DNA of 64,000 bases, taken from the NCBI RefSeq assembly GCF_029962835.1, contig NC_080590.1, forward strand, positions 65,626,501-65,690,500, given 5' to 3'. The DNA comes from Magnolia sinica (Eukaryota; Streptophyta; Magnoliopsida; Magnoliales; Magnoliaceae). The position numbers were made by a program, and so were the translations under genes. Of this stretch, positions 34,446 through 43,901 are shown piece by piece; the first letter of the stretch is position 1; each line of letters starts with the position of its first letter. The notes beneath the pieces are model-generated. The model made no database searches. It was given only the letters and a program-made list of their open reading frames with translations, and was not told the DNA's origin.

Positions 34446-34566
34446 ATGCGAGTGTAACATTTTTGTTTTTTGTTTTTGTTTTTCTTTCTTTCTTTCTTTC
34501 TTTCTTTTGATTTCTTTATTTATTAGTTTTTGTTTAATGGTATCTAATGGATTTTAGCATGTTTGG

Positions 34567-34570
<4 letters not shown>

Positions 34571-34617
<47 letters not shown>
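34571..34617. repeat. (CT)n microsatellite in the 3' flank of germin-like gene 2
   Basis: A pure CT run of 47 bases is absent from the equivalent position of copy 1 (near 22290). It arose after the duplication or was lost from copy 1. A TTTC repeat lies at about 34484-34507. Confidence 0.95.
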
Positions 34618-34621
<4 letters not shown>

Positions 34622-34750
34622 TCGTAAAAAATATTAAAAGCTAAGAACCTACCAAAGTGACTGTAGAGATGGTGATCTAGGTAATTGATGATGAATCAAC
34701 GGTGAGATCAATCCATACTTGTAATGTTGCATGCATGATGAAAGATTAAT

Positions 34751-35200
34751 TGTTCACCACCCCAAGTATAAGGTCGCGATGTAGTAATAATCTTGGTAAG
34801 ACCGAGGTCGAATCGATAAAACTGAACCTTGTACATATTCTGAAAGTAATTAGAACTAGAACTAGAAGAAGATATAATCCAAATCTGAAAATTTTAAGAA
34901 AATAATGGTGAATTGTTATACTAAACTTGTAAAATTCAAAGGTGGGAAACTAGGGTGCCAAGGATCAACTTGTAACAATTAGGAAGCTACCTTGCATGAT
35001 TCATGGACACAACTGGAAGCAGAGTCCTATCCTATCTAATTGGTAATAAGAGATTTGTCAGATATCTGAACTTCTCATGGATCTAATCATCAAAGGATGA
35101 GAGTGGTGAAGATTTGGAAGTTATTCCGTCACCAAATCATGCCCAAGAGACAAGGCAAACAACAACAATATACCATACTCACAACCAATTATAAGAGAAT
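34751..35200 (-). mobile_element. Athila-like LTR fragment
   Basis: It starts TGTTCACCACCCCAAG and matches the left 400 or so bases of the LTR at 14445-15729, including GTAAGACCGAGGTCGAATC, GGTGGGAAACTAGGG and GAGACAAGGCAAACAAC. Its left edge coincides with the end of the germin-like duplication block. It is cut at about 35200 by the chromovirus LTR. Confidence 0.7.
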
Positions 35201-38200
35201 TGGGCACCTTTTACATAACCGGGTTCAACATATACATGTATTGTTTCAAAATGAACAAAATGAATATATAAAAGTGTTTGACTAAACCCAGATGTCCCAG
35301 TGATCCCTGCATATCGGTACGAGGTCTACGTCGACCCACCCGAGAGTTGAAAGTAGGAGAATTTCTCCTCCTCATCCAAGAAGTACTGCTCCATTGCATA
35401 AACTTCATCTGCACTTGCATCTAAATCAGAGTCTGGTTGGTGTTTTAAAACACCGTCCCAGAGTGAGAGTGAGTGATCAACTCAATGGTTCCATAAGGCA
35501 AAAGTTATATATGTTATAAAGTCAATCAAAGCAGTAATGATAAGGCAATCATAAAAATCACTTCCTAACTACTCCTTTTTAATGTAGAAAATGGAGTGCA
35601 AGTAATGATGCATTCCCTCACATCAAAGCTCTCTCACAAGCGACTCCAACAACCTATTTCGCATATGACAACACTTCCTCAAAACGGTGCAGCTTCAATG
35701 CCTTCTTGGCACATCCTAACTAATGCAGTGCGGTGAATGATTATGTTAGCCGATTAATTATTAAATTCAATTTATCCAGTATATTGATGAAGCTAGGATA
35801 CTGACATTATATCATGAGTCCTTATCCGGATCATATGGTTCGTCATTGCACGTAGCGACTCCTTACCAGTGTCCCTTGATCCAAATTTAGGTATCACCCG
35901 TTTTTCTCACAAAACAACTAGTCCAAAGGTACGGTATGATACCTAAATGTATGAGGATCAACTTGGTATGGGTCGTCATCCAAACCGAGTATGATCACTT
36001 GGTTCCGAGGTGCGGGCTTTTCATATAAAACCAAAAAACACATAAGGGAAAGGCTCGTCACCCAATTCTATTCATGCCCGGGTTGTTCGAATGGTACTCT
36101 GGCACGGAACTATCAGCCGGGTAATTTGACGGGGCCATTCGAACAAGGACCTATCACCTCCATTAGTGCTCGATGGTCACTACGGGGAGGCTCGTCACCC
36201 CAGCATAGGCCGTCAGCACGGACATAGTGTCCCATACCAATATGCCGGGCTCGCGAGTCTTAGTTGCTCATTGGTCACTACGAGGAAGCTCGTCACCCCA
36301 GCGTAGGCTGATAGTTTGGACACGGTATCTCATACCACCATGCCCGGCTCATGAGTCTTAGTGGGATTGCAACAGTAACGGTTATGAGTAGGCTAAATCG
36401 ATGGTAACGGTTGTATTCCAGATTCTATTAAATGTTATACAATCACCAAGTACAAGAATATCGAGCTTGCATTAGACTGATGTGAACGAATACGGAGGAC
36501 CTCGGGAAAACCGACATTGGGTGTAAAGCATCCCGTGTAGCTCCAACTACTGTTGATCATCCGTGTTCAACTCCAGTCGGCCATATAAACCTAGGATAGC
36601 CTTCCTAAAGCTGGTTATCCACGTATTTGGATAATTTGCAGAGCTCGGTCCACCACTACAATACAATTCAATAATCCTAGTATTTCTAAGCATTCAACAA
36701 GTAACCCATGTGGATTTCTCATGTGGCCATTTCATCAAACACATAGACCATCCTAATATAACATGCATTTATCAATTAATTTCATAGACGAAAACATACA
36801 TATGCATAAGACAACAAGAAATCCTATCTTAATACTTATTGTAATACAAATCATCAACAATTTCTCATTTAAACATTTTATCAAACGCATAGACTACATT
36901 AGTTACAACATATGTTTTATAAATTATTCATACAGAGTAATCTATATGCATATGACGTTGATGAATCCTAGATTAGAAATCATAGCAAGCACTAATTATC
37001 AACAATTTACCATTTAAACATTTCAACAAACACATAGGGTGCATCATTTATTTATCACAGTTCATAGGTGTAACTTATATAGAAATCAACGTATTTACGA
37101 CAATATGGCAGCAATCAAGACAGACATAAAATCGAAACCTAAGCATTTATAGTCCACACCTTTCGTCAGGATGCTCGACACAGACTTGGTCTAAATTCTA
37201 TGTTTCCAAAACGGAATGTCGGATACCTAAATGATGAAACGGATTAGTTAGGTTGACAAACCACTCTACTACATCTCTACAACGATATTAGGGTTAGTAT
37301 TTCTTACCCGAAATCATAGCCGAATGAGATTTGGTAGCGTAATGGGGTGGTGATTTGGCATGTGGATTCATGGAAGAAGGTTTCTGCACCGATCTCCCAA
37401 AGTCCTCCTTCTCTCTTTCCCCTTCTCTCTCTCTCTCTATTTAGGGTTTGAAATTCGTATTTGTGAGAGAGGGGGTGTGTGGGAAGCTATTTATAGCCCC
37501 AGATGGGGTGCAAATGACCTCAGGGCCACCTTATACATTGTTTATACCCTATGGGCGGTCGTTTCTGATGAACATGGCTCATAAGGAGGCCCACTACTCA
37601 TCTACGTCATGGGGTACACTCCCTAACAATGGATTCATGCCAGAATATGATTTTGGTGCGATCAGATGAGCCGATCGACCGTGGAGAGCTCGTGTCAGAT
37701 CAACGCAGCGGTCATACGTGTCCAATCTAGGCCACGGTTATACGGATGTGTGCAGGAAAATTTCTTTTCTCCATATGTGATATTTGGTCACAAACCAATG
37801 GTCAGAAATTCTCAACTTTACGTAAGAGCGAGCGGCCCAATTCACTTAAGTTTGTTTTCATTTTCTAAAGATATTCGTGTTTCTCACGCACTTCACTCAC
37901 GGCTCAACTTGGGCGTTTCTGGATACTATTTGGGCTTGATTCCCATGATGGTTGTCAAGCCCAGCAGGACGGACATCTTCTTATAGTTTCACGGTCATCG
38001 GACCCCCAACGTGCGGTCTAGGTCTGTTACAGAGTTTCAATGTATTCTCGAGAGCGATAGGCTCTTGGGATTTCTCCTAGGTCTTAAGATGACATTGAGT
38101 CAGTGGTACTCATGGTTTTAGGCCTTCCCATTTATGAAAATGGTGGCCCAAGCTTAATCCACCGATTATTTAGTACTTAACTAAATCTCGTCTAAATTAT

Positions 38201-38277
38201 ACAACAGGATGTGCTCCTTGAGTTGTTCTGCCTGAGGTTGTACTCTGGTCTTTGTACAGATTTTTCTGGGACGTTAC
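35200..38277 (-). repeat. Chromovirus 3' LTR (about 3.1 kb)
   Basis: The sense start is TGTAACGTCCC at 38277, directly after the polypurine tract. The far edge near 35200 is inferred from where similarity to the Athila-type LTR stops. It contains a CT-rich stretch near 37410-37440. No reading frame in it is convincing. Confidence 0.65.
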
Positions 38278-40037
38278 AATCTACCCCCCTTAAAGAAAAA
38301 TTGTCCCCAAAATTAGTACCTTTTCGTACTCCTCGAAGATTTGTGGGTAGTTCTTCCAGACTTCAGCTTCCATTTCCCAAGTAGCCTCATCCTCGGTGTG
38401 GTGTGTCCATAATACTTTCATGAGTGGGATGATCTTGCTGGGCAATACTTGCTCTTTCCTATCTAGAATGCACGTTGGCCACAATACATAGGTAGCATCT
38501 TTCCTTAGTTGTACTTGCTCCCACTTGATAATATGAGTAGGGTTGGGAACATACGTCTTCAGCATTGACACATGAAACACATTGTGTACACTTAAGAGTG
38601 GTGTGTGTAAGGCGAGACGGTATGCCACAACACCCACCCGGTCTAAAATCTGGAACGGACTAATGAATCTCCGCGTGAGTTTTCCTTTCCTGCCAAAACG
38701 AAGTACTACTTTCATTGGGTAAACTTTAAGGAATACATAGTCCCCAACTTCGAATTCCAACTGTCTCCGTCTCGTATCTGCGTAGCTCTTTTACCTACTC
38801 TGGGCTGTAAGGAGTCGACGCCTGATAATATTGATCTTTTCTGAGGTCGCCTGAACCAAATCTGGTCCAACCAAGCTCTTCTCGCCAACTTCCGGCTAAC
38901 AATGCGGAGCCCAACATGGGCGTCCATACAAGGTTTTGTAGGGAGCCATGCCAATGCTTGCTTGGAAGCTGTTGTTATAGGAAAATTCAGCATAAGGGAG
39001 ACAGTCATCCCAGCTATCCTTGAAGTCCAGTACGCGTGCTTATAACTTGTCCTCAAGTATCTGATTTACTCACTCCGTCTGCCTATCGGTCTGAGGGTGG
39101 AACACGGTACTAAATTTCAGCTTCACCCCCATCACCTCTTAGATTCGAGTCCAGAAAATAGACGTGAATCAAGTGTCTCGGTCCGATACAATCTCTAGAG
39201 GAACCCCATGCAGTCATACTATCTCCTTAATATATAGCTTGGCTAGATCATCTGCCGAATTAGAGACTCTAATCGGGAAGAAATGGGCCGACTTTGTCAA
39301 CTGGTCCACAATTACCCAAATGGAGTCATGGCCTTTCTCTGTCTTTGGTAACCCGAAAATGAAATCCATAGATATGAAATCTCATTTCCATTTGGCTATA
39401 GGCATGGGCTGAAGTAAACCTGGGGGTCAGCGGTGCTCAACCTTGACTTATTGACACATGAGGCATCGGGACACAAATCTGCTATTTGGGCCTTCATGTT
39501 GTCCCACCAGTACAAACGCTTCACGTCTCGATACATCTTTGTACTACCTGGATGCATTGCCAACTTTGAATTGTGAGCGGCCTCCATAACTTCTCTCCTC
39601 AAGTCGTGAAGGTTGGGAACGCATAGGTGACCACGATATCGTAAACCTCTATCTAAGTCAATCATCCATTCTGATTCTTCACTGTTGCTTGCACACTCTC
39701 TCATCTTCAACAATAACTCATCTTCTTTCTGAGCCACAATGATTCGGTCATCAATAAGTGGTTTTACGTGGAGGTGTGCGACGCTCTCAAATAGCTCCTT
39801 CACTGTCAGCCTCTGTTCAAAATCTTGCACGAACTCGACCATATTCCACTCTCTCACTATCAATGGGGGTGCAAGCTCTATAGTTTTCTTGCGGCTTAAT
39901 GCATCGGCCACAAGGTTGGCCTTACGATGATGGTAGGAGACTTCAAACTTGAAGTGTTTCAAAGTCTCCATCCAATGGCGTTGCCTTATATTCAGGTCCC
40001 TCTGTGTAAAGATGTACTTGAGGCTCTTAAAAATCAT
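35200..40037 (-). mobile_element. Chromovirus-type Ty3/gypsy element, 3' half (minus strand)
   Basis: Minus-strand pol runs from about 40037 to 38290. It starts within RNase H (YIFTQRDLNIRQRHWMETL, ANLVADALSRKK), then the integrase zinc finger region (MEAAHNSKLAMHPGSTKMYR) and core, and ends in a GPY-type segment and chromodomain-like tail (LPSKIIPLMKVLW, EDEATWEMEAEVWKNYP). A GGGGGGTAGAT polypurine tract at about 38279-38290 leads into the 3' LTR, whose sense start TGTAACGTCCCAG is at 38277. The LTR is about 3 kb, ending near 35200. Gag, protease and reverse transcriptase are missing, cut at 40037. Chromodomain and gene order indicate a Tekay/Del-like chromovirus. It is broken in several places. 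Confidence 0.85.
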
Positions 40038-40270
40038 CCGTAAACGAAACTCAGGTGGGTCATACCATCTAAAACCATGTCAAGACATCTTAAAAAATAT
40101 AAAAGCACTAGGTGGGGCCCACATGAGTTTTGGATGCGGCTAAAACTTGGTCTGATCCCTCATCCAAGTGGAACACATAATGAATGGGTTGGATATATGA
40201 ATCACATTAAGGCAAACCCAATATATGATTATGAATGTTTTAAGGAAACCTCTTCCCACTACATTTAGGT
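40038..40270. repeat. Dispersed repeat shared with 18985-19230
   Basis: Shares GGTGGGTCATACCATCTAAA, CACTAGGTGGGGCCCAC, AACTTGGTCTGA, CTCATCCAAGTGGAACACA and TGATTATGAATGTTTTAA in the same order. The class is unknown. Confidence 0.6.
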
Positions 40271-40279
40271 GTACCAAAG

Positions 40280-40720
40280 TAAACTCTATGGGGTCCACCA
40301 TTATTTATTTATTTTATCTACTCCGTTTATCCATGTTAACAGATAATTTGAGGTCTAAAGAACGAAAAAGAAGTATATCCAAAGCTCAAGTGGACCACAC
40401 CATAGGAAATAATGTGATTGAACCTCTACCATTGAAAAATTCTTGAAGGCCGTAGAAGTTTTGGATCAAGCTGATGTTCGTGTTTTCTCTTCATTCATAT
40501 CTTTTTGATATTATAAACAGGTTGGATGACAAATAAACATTACAGTGGGCCCAAGGAAGGTATCAATAGTGGAAATCATTATTCCACACTGTTTCGTGTG
40601 GCATGGTCCACTTAAATTTTGGATTTACTAAAAATTTGGGATTAAACCCACACCATTCATCCATTTTTCGAGATAATTTTAGAGAATTATCTAAAAAAAT
40701 CCAAAGATTAAATGGACCAC
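40280..40720. mobile_element. GTGGGCCC-type inverted-repeat element, diverged
   Basis: Has AGCTCAAGTGGACCACACCA, CTCTACCATTGAAAAATTCT, AAGTTTTGGATCAAGCTGA, ATAAACATTACAGTGGGCCC and GTATCAATAGTGGAAAT in family order. Both arms are poorly preserved. Confidence 0.55.
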
Positions 40721-40743
40721 ACACAAATAAGGGGAAGAGATTG

Positions 40744-41216
40744 GCTACTCCCCCTAACACCGGCCAATGGCTGGTGGTCGGTGCTCTATGGGCCCCACCA
40801 TGATGTATGTGTTTCATCCATATCGTACGTATATTTTTAAAGATCATATTACGAAATGAGACCAAAAGTGAGGTATATCCCAATCTGAAATAGACCACAT
40901 TACAGGAACAGCGTTGAATGAGCGTCAACCATAAAAAACATTTTGAGGGCTATAAAAGTTTTAGATCGAGATGGTTTTTATTTTTCCCCTTCATCTAGGC
41001 CTGTATGACCTAATAAACAGATTGGATGTCAAGAAAACAGTAACGTGGGCCTTAGGAGGATTTTAATGATGGATATCCAATCACTATTGTTTTCATGTGG
41101 TGTGGTCCACCTGAGATTTATATACACCTTAAAAAATGGATGAACATAATGGATGAAATACATACAACATGGTAGGACCCACAGCACCGACCATGGGCTG
41201 GTGTCAGGGGAGTAGC
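40744..41216. mobile_element. GTGGGCCC-type inverted-repeat element, best-preserved copy
   Basis: The left end GCTACTCCCCCTAACACCGG is mirrored by the right end ACCATGGGCTGGTGTCAGGG ending AGTAGC. The arms continue inward as GGTCGGTGCTCTATGGGCCC with CATGATGTATGTGTTTCAT on the left, and GGATGAAATACATACAACAT with GGACCCACAGCACCGACC on the right. The inverted repeat is recognisable for more than 70 bp. The interior has the family's AAGTTTTAGATCGAGATGG and AAACAGATTGGATGTC. It is 473 bp and non-coding. Confidence 0.7.
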
Positions 41217-41224
41217 GAGACTAG

Positions 41225-41700
41225 CTACTGAAGTGACATCAGCAGGTTTTCTGGGCCCACCATGATGTATGTTTTGTATTCACACCTTCCATCCATTTGG
41301 AGAGATCATTTTAAGGCAATATCTAAAGAGCCTCCAGTGGACCCCAGCACAGAAAACAGTGGGACAGTGACGCCCACCATTAAAAATTTCTAAAGGCCAC
41401 GGAAGTTTTAGATCAAGCTGATACTTGTGTTTTCCCTTATTTCATGTCTTTTTTAACTTCTAAGAGGTTGGATTTCAAATAAACATTATGATGGGCCTTA
41501 GGATAGCTTCAACGGTGGGAACACTTTCCATTTTCCCCGTGGTGTGGTCCAATCGAGATTTATATAGATCTCAGTTTTTGGGATCTATCATAAAATGATA
41601 TTGAGAAATGGCTAGACGAAGGGGATTAAAACATATACATCGTGGTGGGGCCCATTGAGCCCTACCAGATCCATAGAGCAAGTGACGTTATATTTGTACA
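41225..41700. mobile_element. GTGGGCCC-type inverted-repeat element
   Basis: It lies directly after the previous copy. Left: GAAGTGACATCAGCAGG, GGGCCCACCATGATGTATG, TCCATCCATTTGGAGAGATC. Right: CATAAAATGATATTGAGAAA, ACATATACATCGTGGTGGGG, GCAAGTGACGTTATATTTG. The ends have matching GTGACATC and GTGACGTT motifs in inverted order. The interior follows the family order. Confidence 0.6.
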
Positions 41701-43735
41701 ATTCAGTTTGTGAGTTTTGTGTTTGACGTAAAATAGCGGTGACTCATTTATAATAATAGTGGAAATGATATATAGTTATCTAGACCAACTAAATAATGGG
41801 TCTTGTTGTTAGTGGTTAATATTTATATTTTTCCCTTATAAAACTATCTTAATCATTCAATAAATGGTCCCTTAAATGTATGGTTATTAATGTAGTTGAT
41901 GTGTTAAATTGTGGAAAACTCACAATTTGCGGATTTGAAAGTAACTCTCATTTCAGAAGAGGGATTTCTTCTTTCGAACGACGCCCCCTGCCTTTACAGT
42001 TCCCTCTTTCAAACGACTCCCTCTGCAACCTGGTTTCTCATTTTCTTCTTCCGCCGGTGGGGTGAGCTCCAAATCTCTGAAGGATTTCAGGCATCTCTCC
42101 TGCCGTGGGTGAGTTTCTCTCAAAATCCCTATTTTTGTTCCAAAATCCATTCCATCTGTCATTGCTTTCTCTTTTATTCTCTCTTTTCTTATTCCAAAAC
42201 CCCTGATTGTAACACTGTCGAGATTTGGCAATGTGGGAGGATGAAATGAATTTGTCTTTCATAGGCATGCTCAATACTTTGGATATTATTCAACAGCACA
42301 TTGACTGCTTGCACATTCAAGACTTGCACTTTTGATATTTGTGGTGTAATTGGTCAATTTGAATCTAGCGTACTTATTTTTGACCAACCATGTTGGTGAT
42401 GATACGCTTGAATTCATGTATGCATTAATTGCTTGAGGGTGCTCTTTGAAATGCTTGGTGGGTTCCTTTTTGTGCCCTCTTATTGGATACCAATGTTTGT
42501 TCTCAAACTTTAGTTTATCAATTTCATTTTGGTGTTTTCTCACAGGATGCAAGCTCTGGTTGAGGACTACATTTTCACCTAGTGTAATTGATTTTGTTTC
42601 TGCCCAGTGGATGGGCCATATGCCAGAAGGCAGGCAGATTGGACCACCGATCATCAGACATTTGGCAAGTGCTGGATGGTTAAGGTTTCTTTTTTTTTTT
42701 TTTTTTTTTTTAATTTTTATTTTTTATTTGTTCAATTACTAGGATATTTGGCTTACAACCCATTTAAGATGTACTGGTATCAGTGAGCATCAAGCTTACA
42801 TCCTATACATTCCCTTGTTGGGCCCACTTAAAATTTGGAATATTTTCAGTTTTTATGTGCCTACTAATTCTGCTCAGTTTCACCTTCTAACAGGGGTTAG
42901 ATGACAAATAAAAAACAAGGTGGGCTTCATAGTCCATTTGAAAGTTGGTGTGTAGTGTTATACGATGTTATCCTTTTTTACTCAAATTTTATTCCTGGTA
43001 AGTCATGTTAGAATTTAAATTGCTTTACGCTCCCGTAATAGGCACAATTCATAGTAAAGCGACTACTTGTTTCTATCTGTTCTTGTTATTAAAGTGACTG
43101 CTTAATCCATGGTAAATCCGTATTCACTGTACTTTGGTATATAATTGTCCCTAGCACCTTGCATCATTTTCAAAGTTCCTCATTTATTTCAAATTTTATT
43201 TCAGTCTATTCTAAATCCTGTTTCAATCACAGTTTTTTTATTTTTTATTTTTATAAATTATAAATGTTTCTTCTAAATGTTGTTTCTGCTATGTTGTAAT
43301 TCGAAATTGACTTAACAGGATTTGTTAAAATGGCAGGAGAATCAGTTTGGTATAGTAGATGCTTGCTACCCTCAGTCAGAATGTTACCATTGCACTCACT
43401 TCGAATGTTTCAAACAGGCCAATCCATGACTTATGTGGGCCACACCACAAGCAACAGATAAGAGTGGATGCCTGCCCAGTGAAACCTTCTTGATTTAGGT
43501 GGGCCACACCACAGGCAACAGTTGTGATTTTCTACAAACTGTACTCATACCTTGTTATCTTTGAACAAATGTAGGCCTTGTTTCATATATAAAACTTGTG
43601 CAAACAGCTTGATAATGACACATGTTGAGCTTTTCCTTTTTCTTCCATTTGTTAGACATTTTGAATATCTGCAATGAACTAATAACTGCCTTCATATTTG
43701 TTGGAGTTAGGTGGTAAATAAATGTATAAAGACAG
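41701..43735. other. Gene-poor stretch, no intact gene
   Basis: Contains AT-rich and GTGGGCC-type repeat fragments (42815-42960; two related TGTGGGCCACACCACA-type segments near 43432-43520). It also has a T-rich run at about 42688-42712 and a short frame near 42446-42742 with no recognisable product. Nothing supports a coding gene. Confidence 0.5.
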
Positions 43736-43901
43736 TAGGAATTGGTTTTATGATGTCTCCCAAATACACCACCCATCAATGAAAATTGTTGGTCTTGTGA
43801 GGAAACTGCTCAAAGTGAAGACAGTCTTCAATATCTTGGGACCTATGTTGAATCCAGCGCAGGTACCTTTCGCAGTTGTTGGTGTCTATGATGAGGATTT
43901 G
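43736..43901 (+). pseudogene. Lone exon relic of anthranilate phosphoribosyltransferase
   Basis: The enzyme joins anthranilate and phosphoribosyl pyrophosphate in tryptophan synthesis, in the plastid in plants. The translated match is VGIGFMMSPKY, then HPSMKIVGLVRKLLKVKTVF, NILGPMLNPAQVPFAVVGVY and DEDL. This is the conserved mid-protein block of the plant enzyme. Splice-like borders are kept: AG before 43736 and GGTAAGT after the last codon. Two extra bases near 43761-43766, between PKY and HPSM, shift the frame. No other exon of the gene is found nearby. It is therefore a non-functional exon, either the remnant of a decayed gene or a fragment carried here by a transposon. Confidence 0.85.

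Larger units (their letters stand above)
32878..34750 (+). repeat. Segmental duplication, block 2 (germin-like gene plus flanks)
   Basis: This is the partner of 20689-22385. It keeps the promoter, intron and 3' flank, and carries an extra CT microsatellite at 34571-34617. It ends where an Athila-type LTR fragment is joined at 34751. Confidence 0.88.

Noticed and set aside
36763-37017. 84-residue frame in the chromovirus LTR
   Set aside because: It is a low-complexity AT-rich frame inside a non-coding LTR with no family match.
40737-41226. Possible 10-bp target duplication GAGATTGGCT / GAGACTAGCT around the element at 40744-41216
   Set aside because: There are two mismatches, and the element ends would have to be shifted unevenly to make it fit, so I do not claim it.
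41911-42249. 112-residue frame that might be a first exon with transit peptide
   Set aside because: Codon content is not convincing, no continuation exon was found, and it is rich in simple TTC/CTT sequence.
42446-42742. 98-residue plus-strand frame after an AG-like site
   Set aside because: There is no recognisable domain. It runs into a T-rich tract and overlaps GTGGGCC-type repeat sequence.
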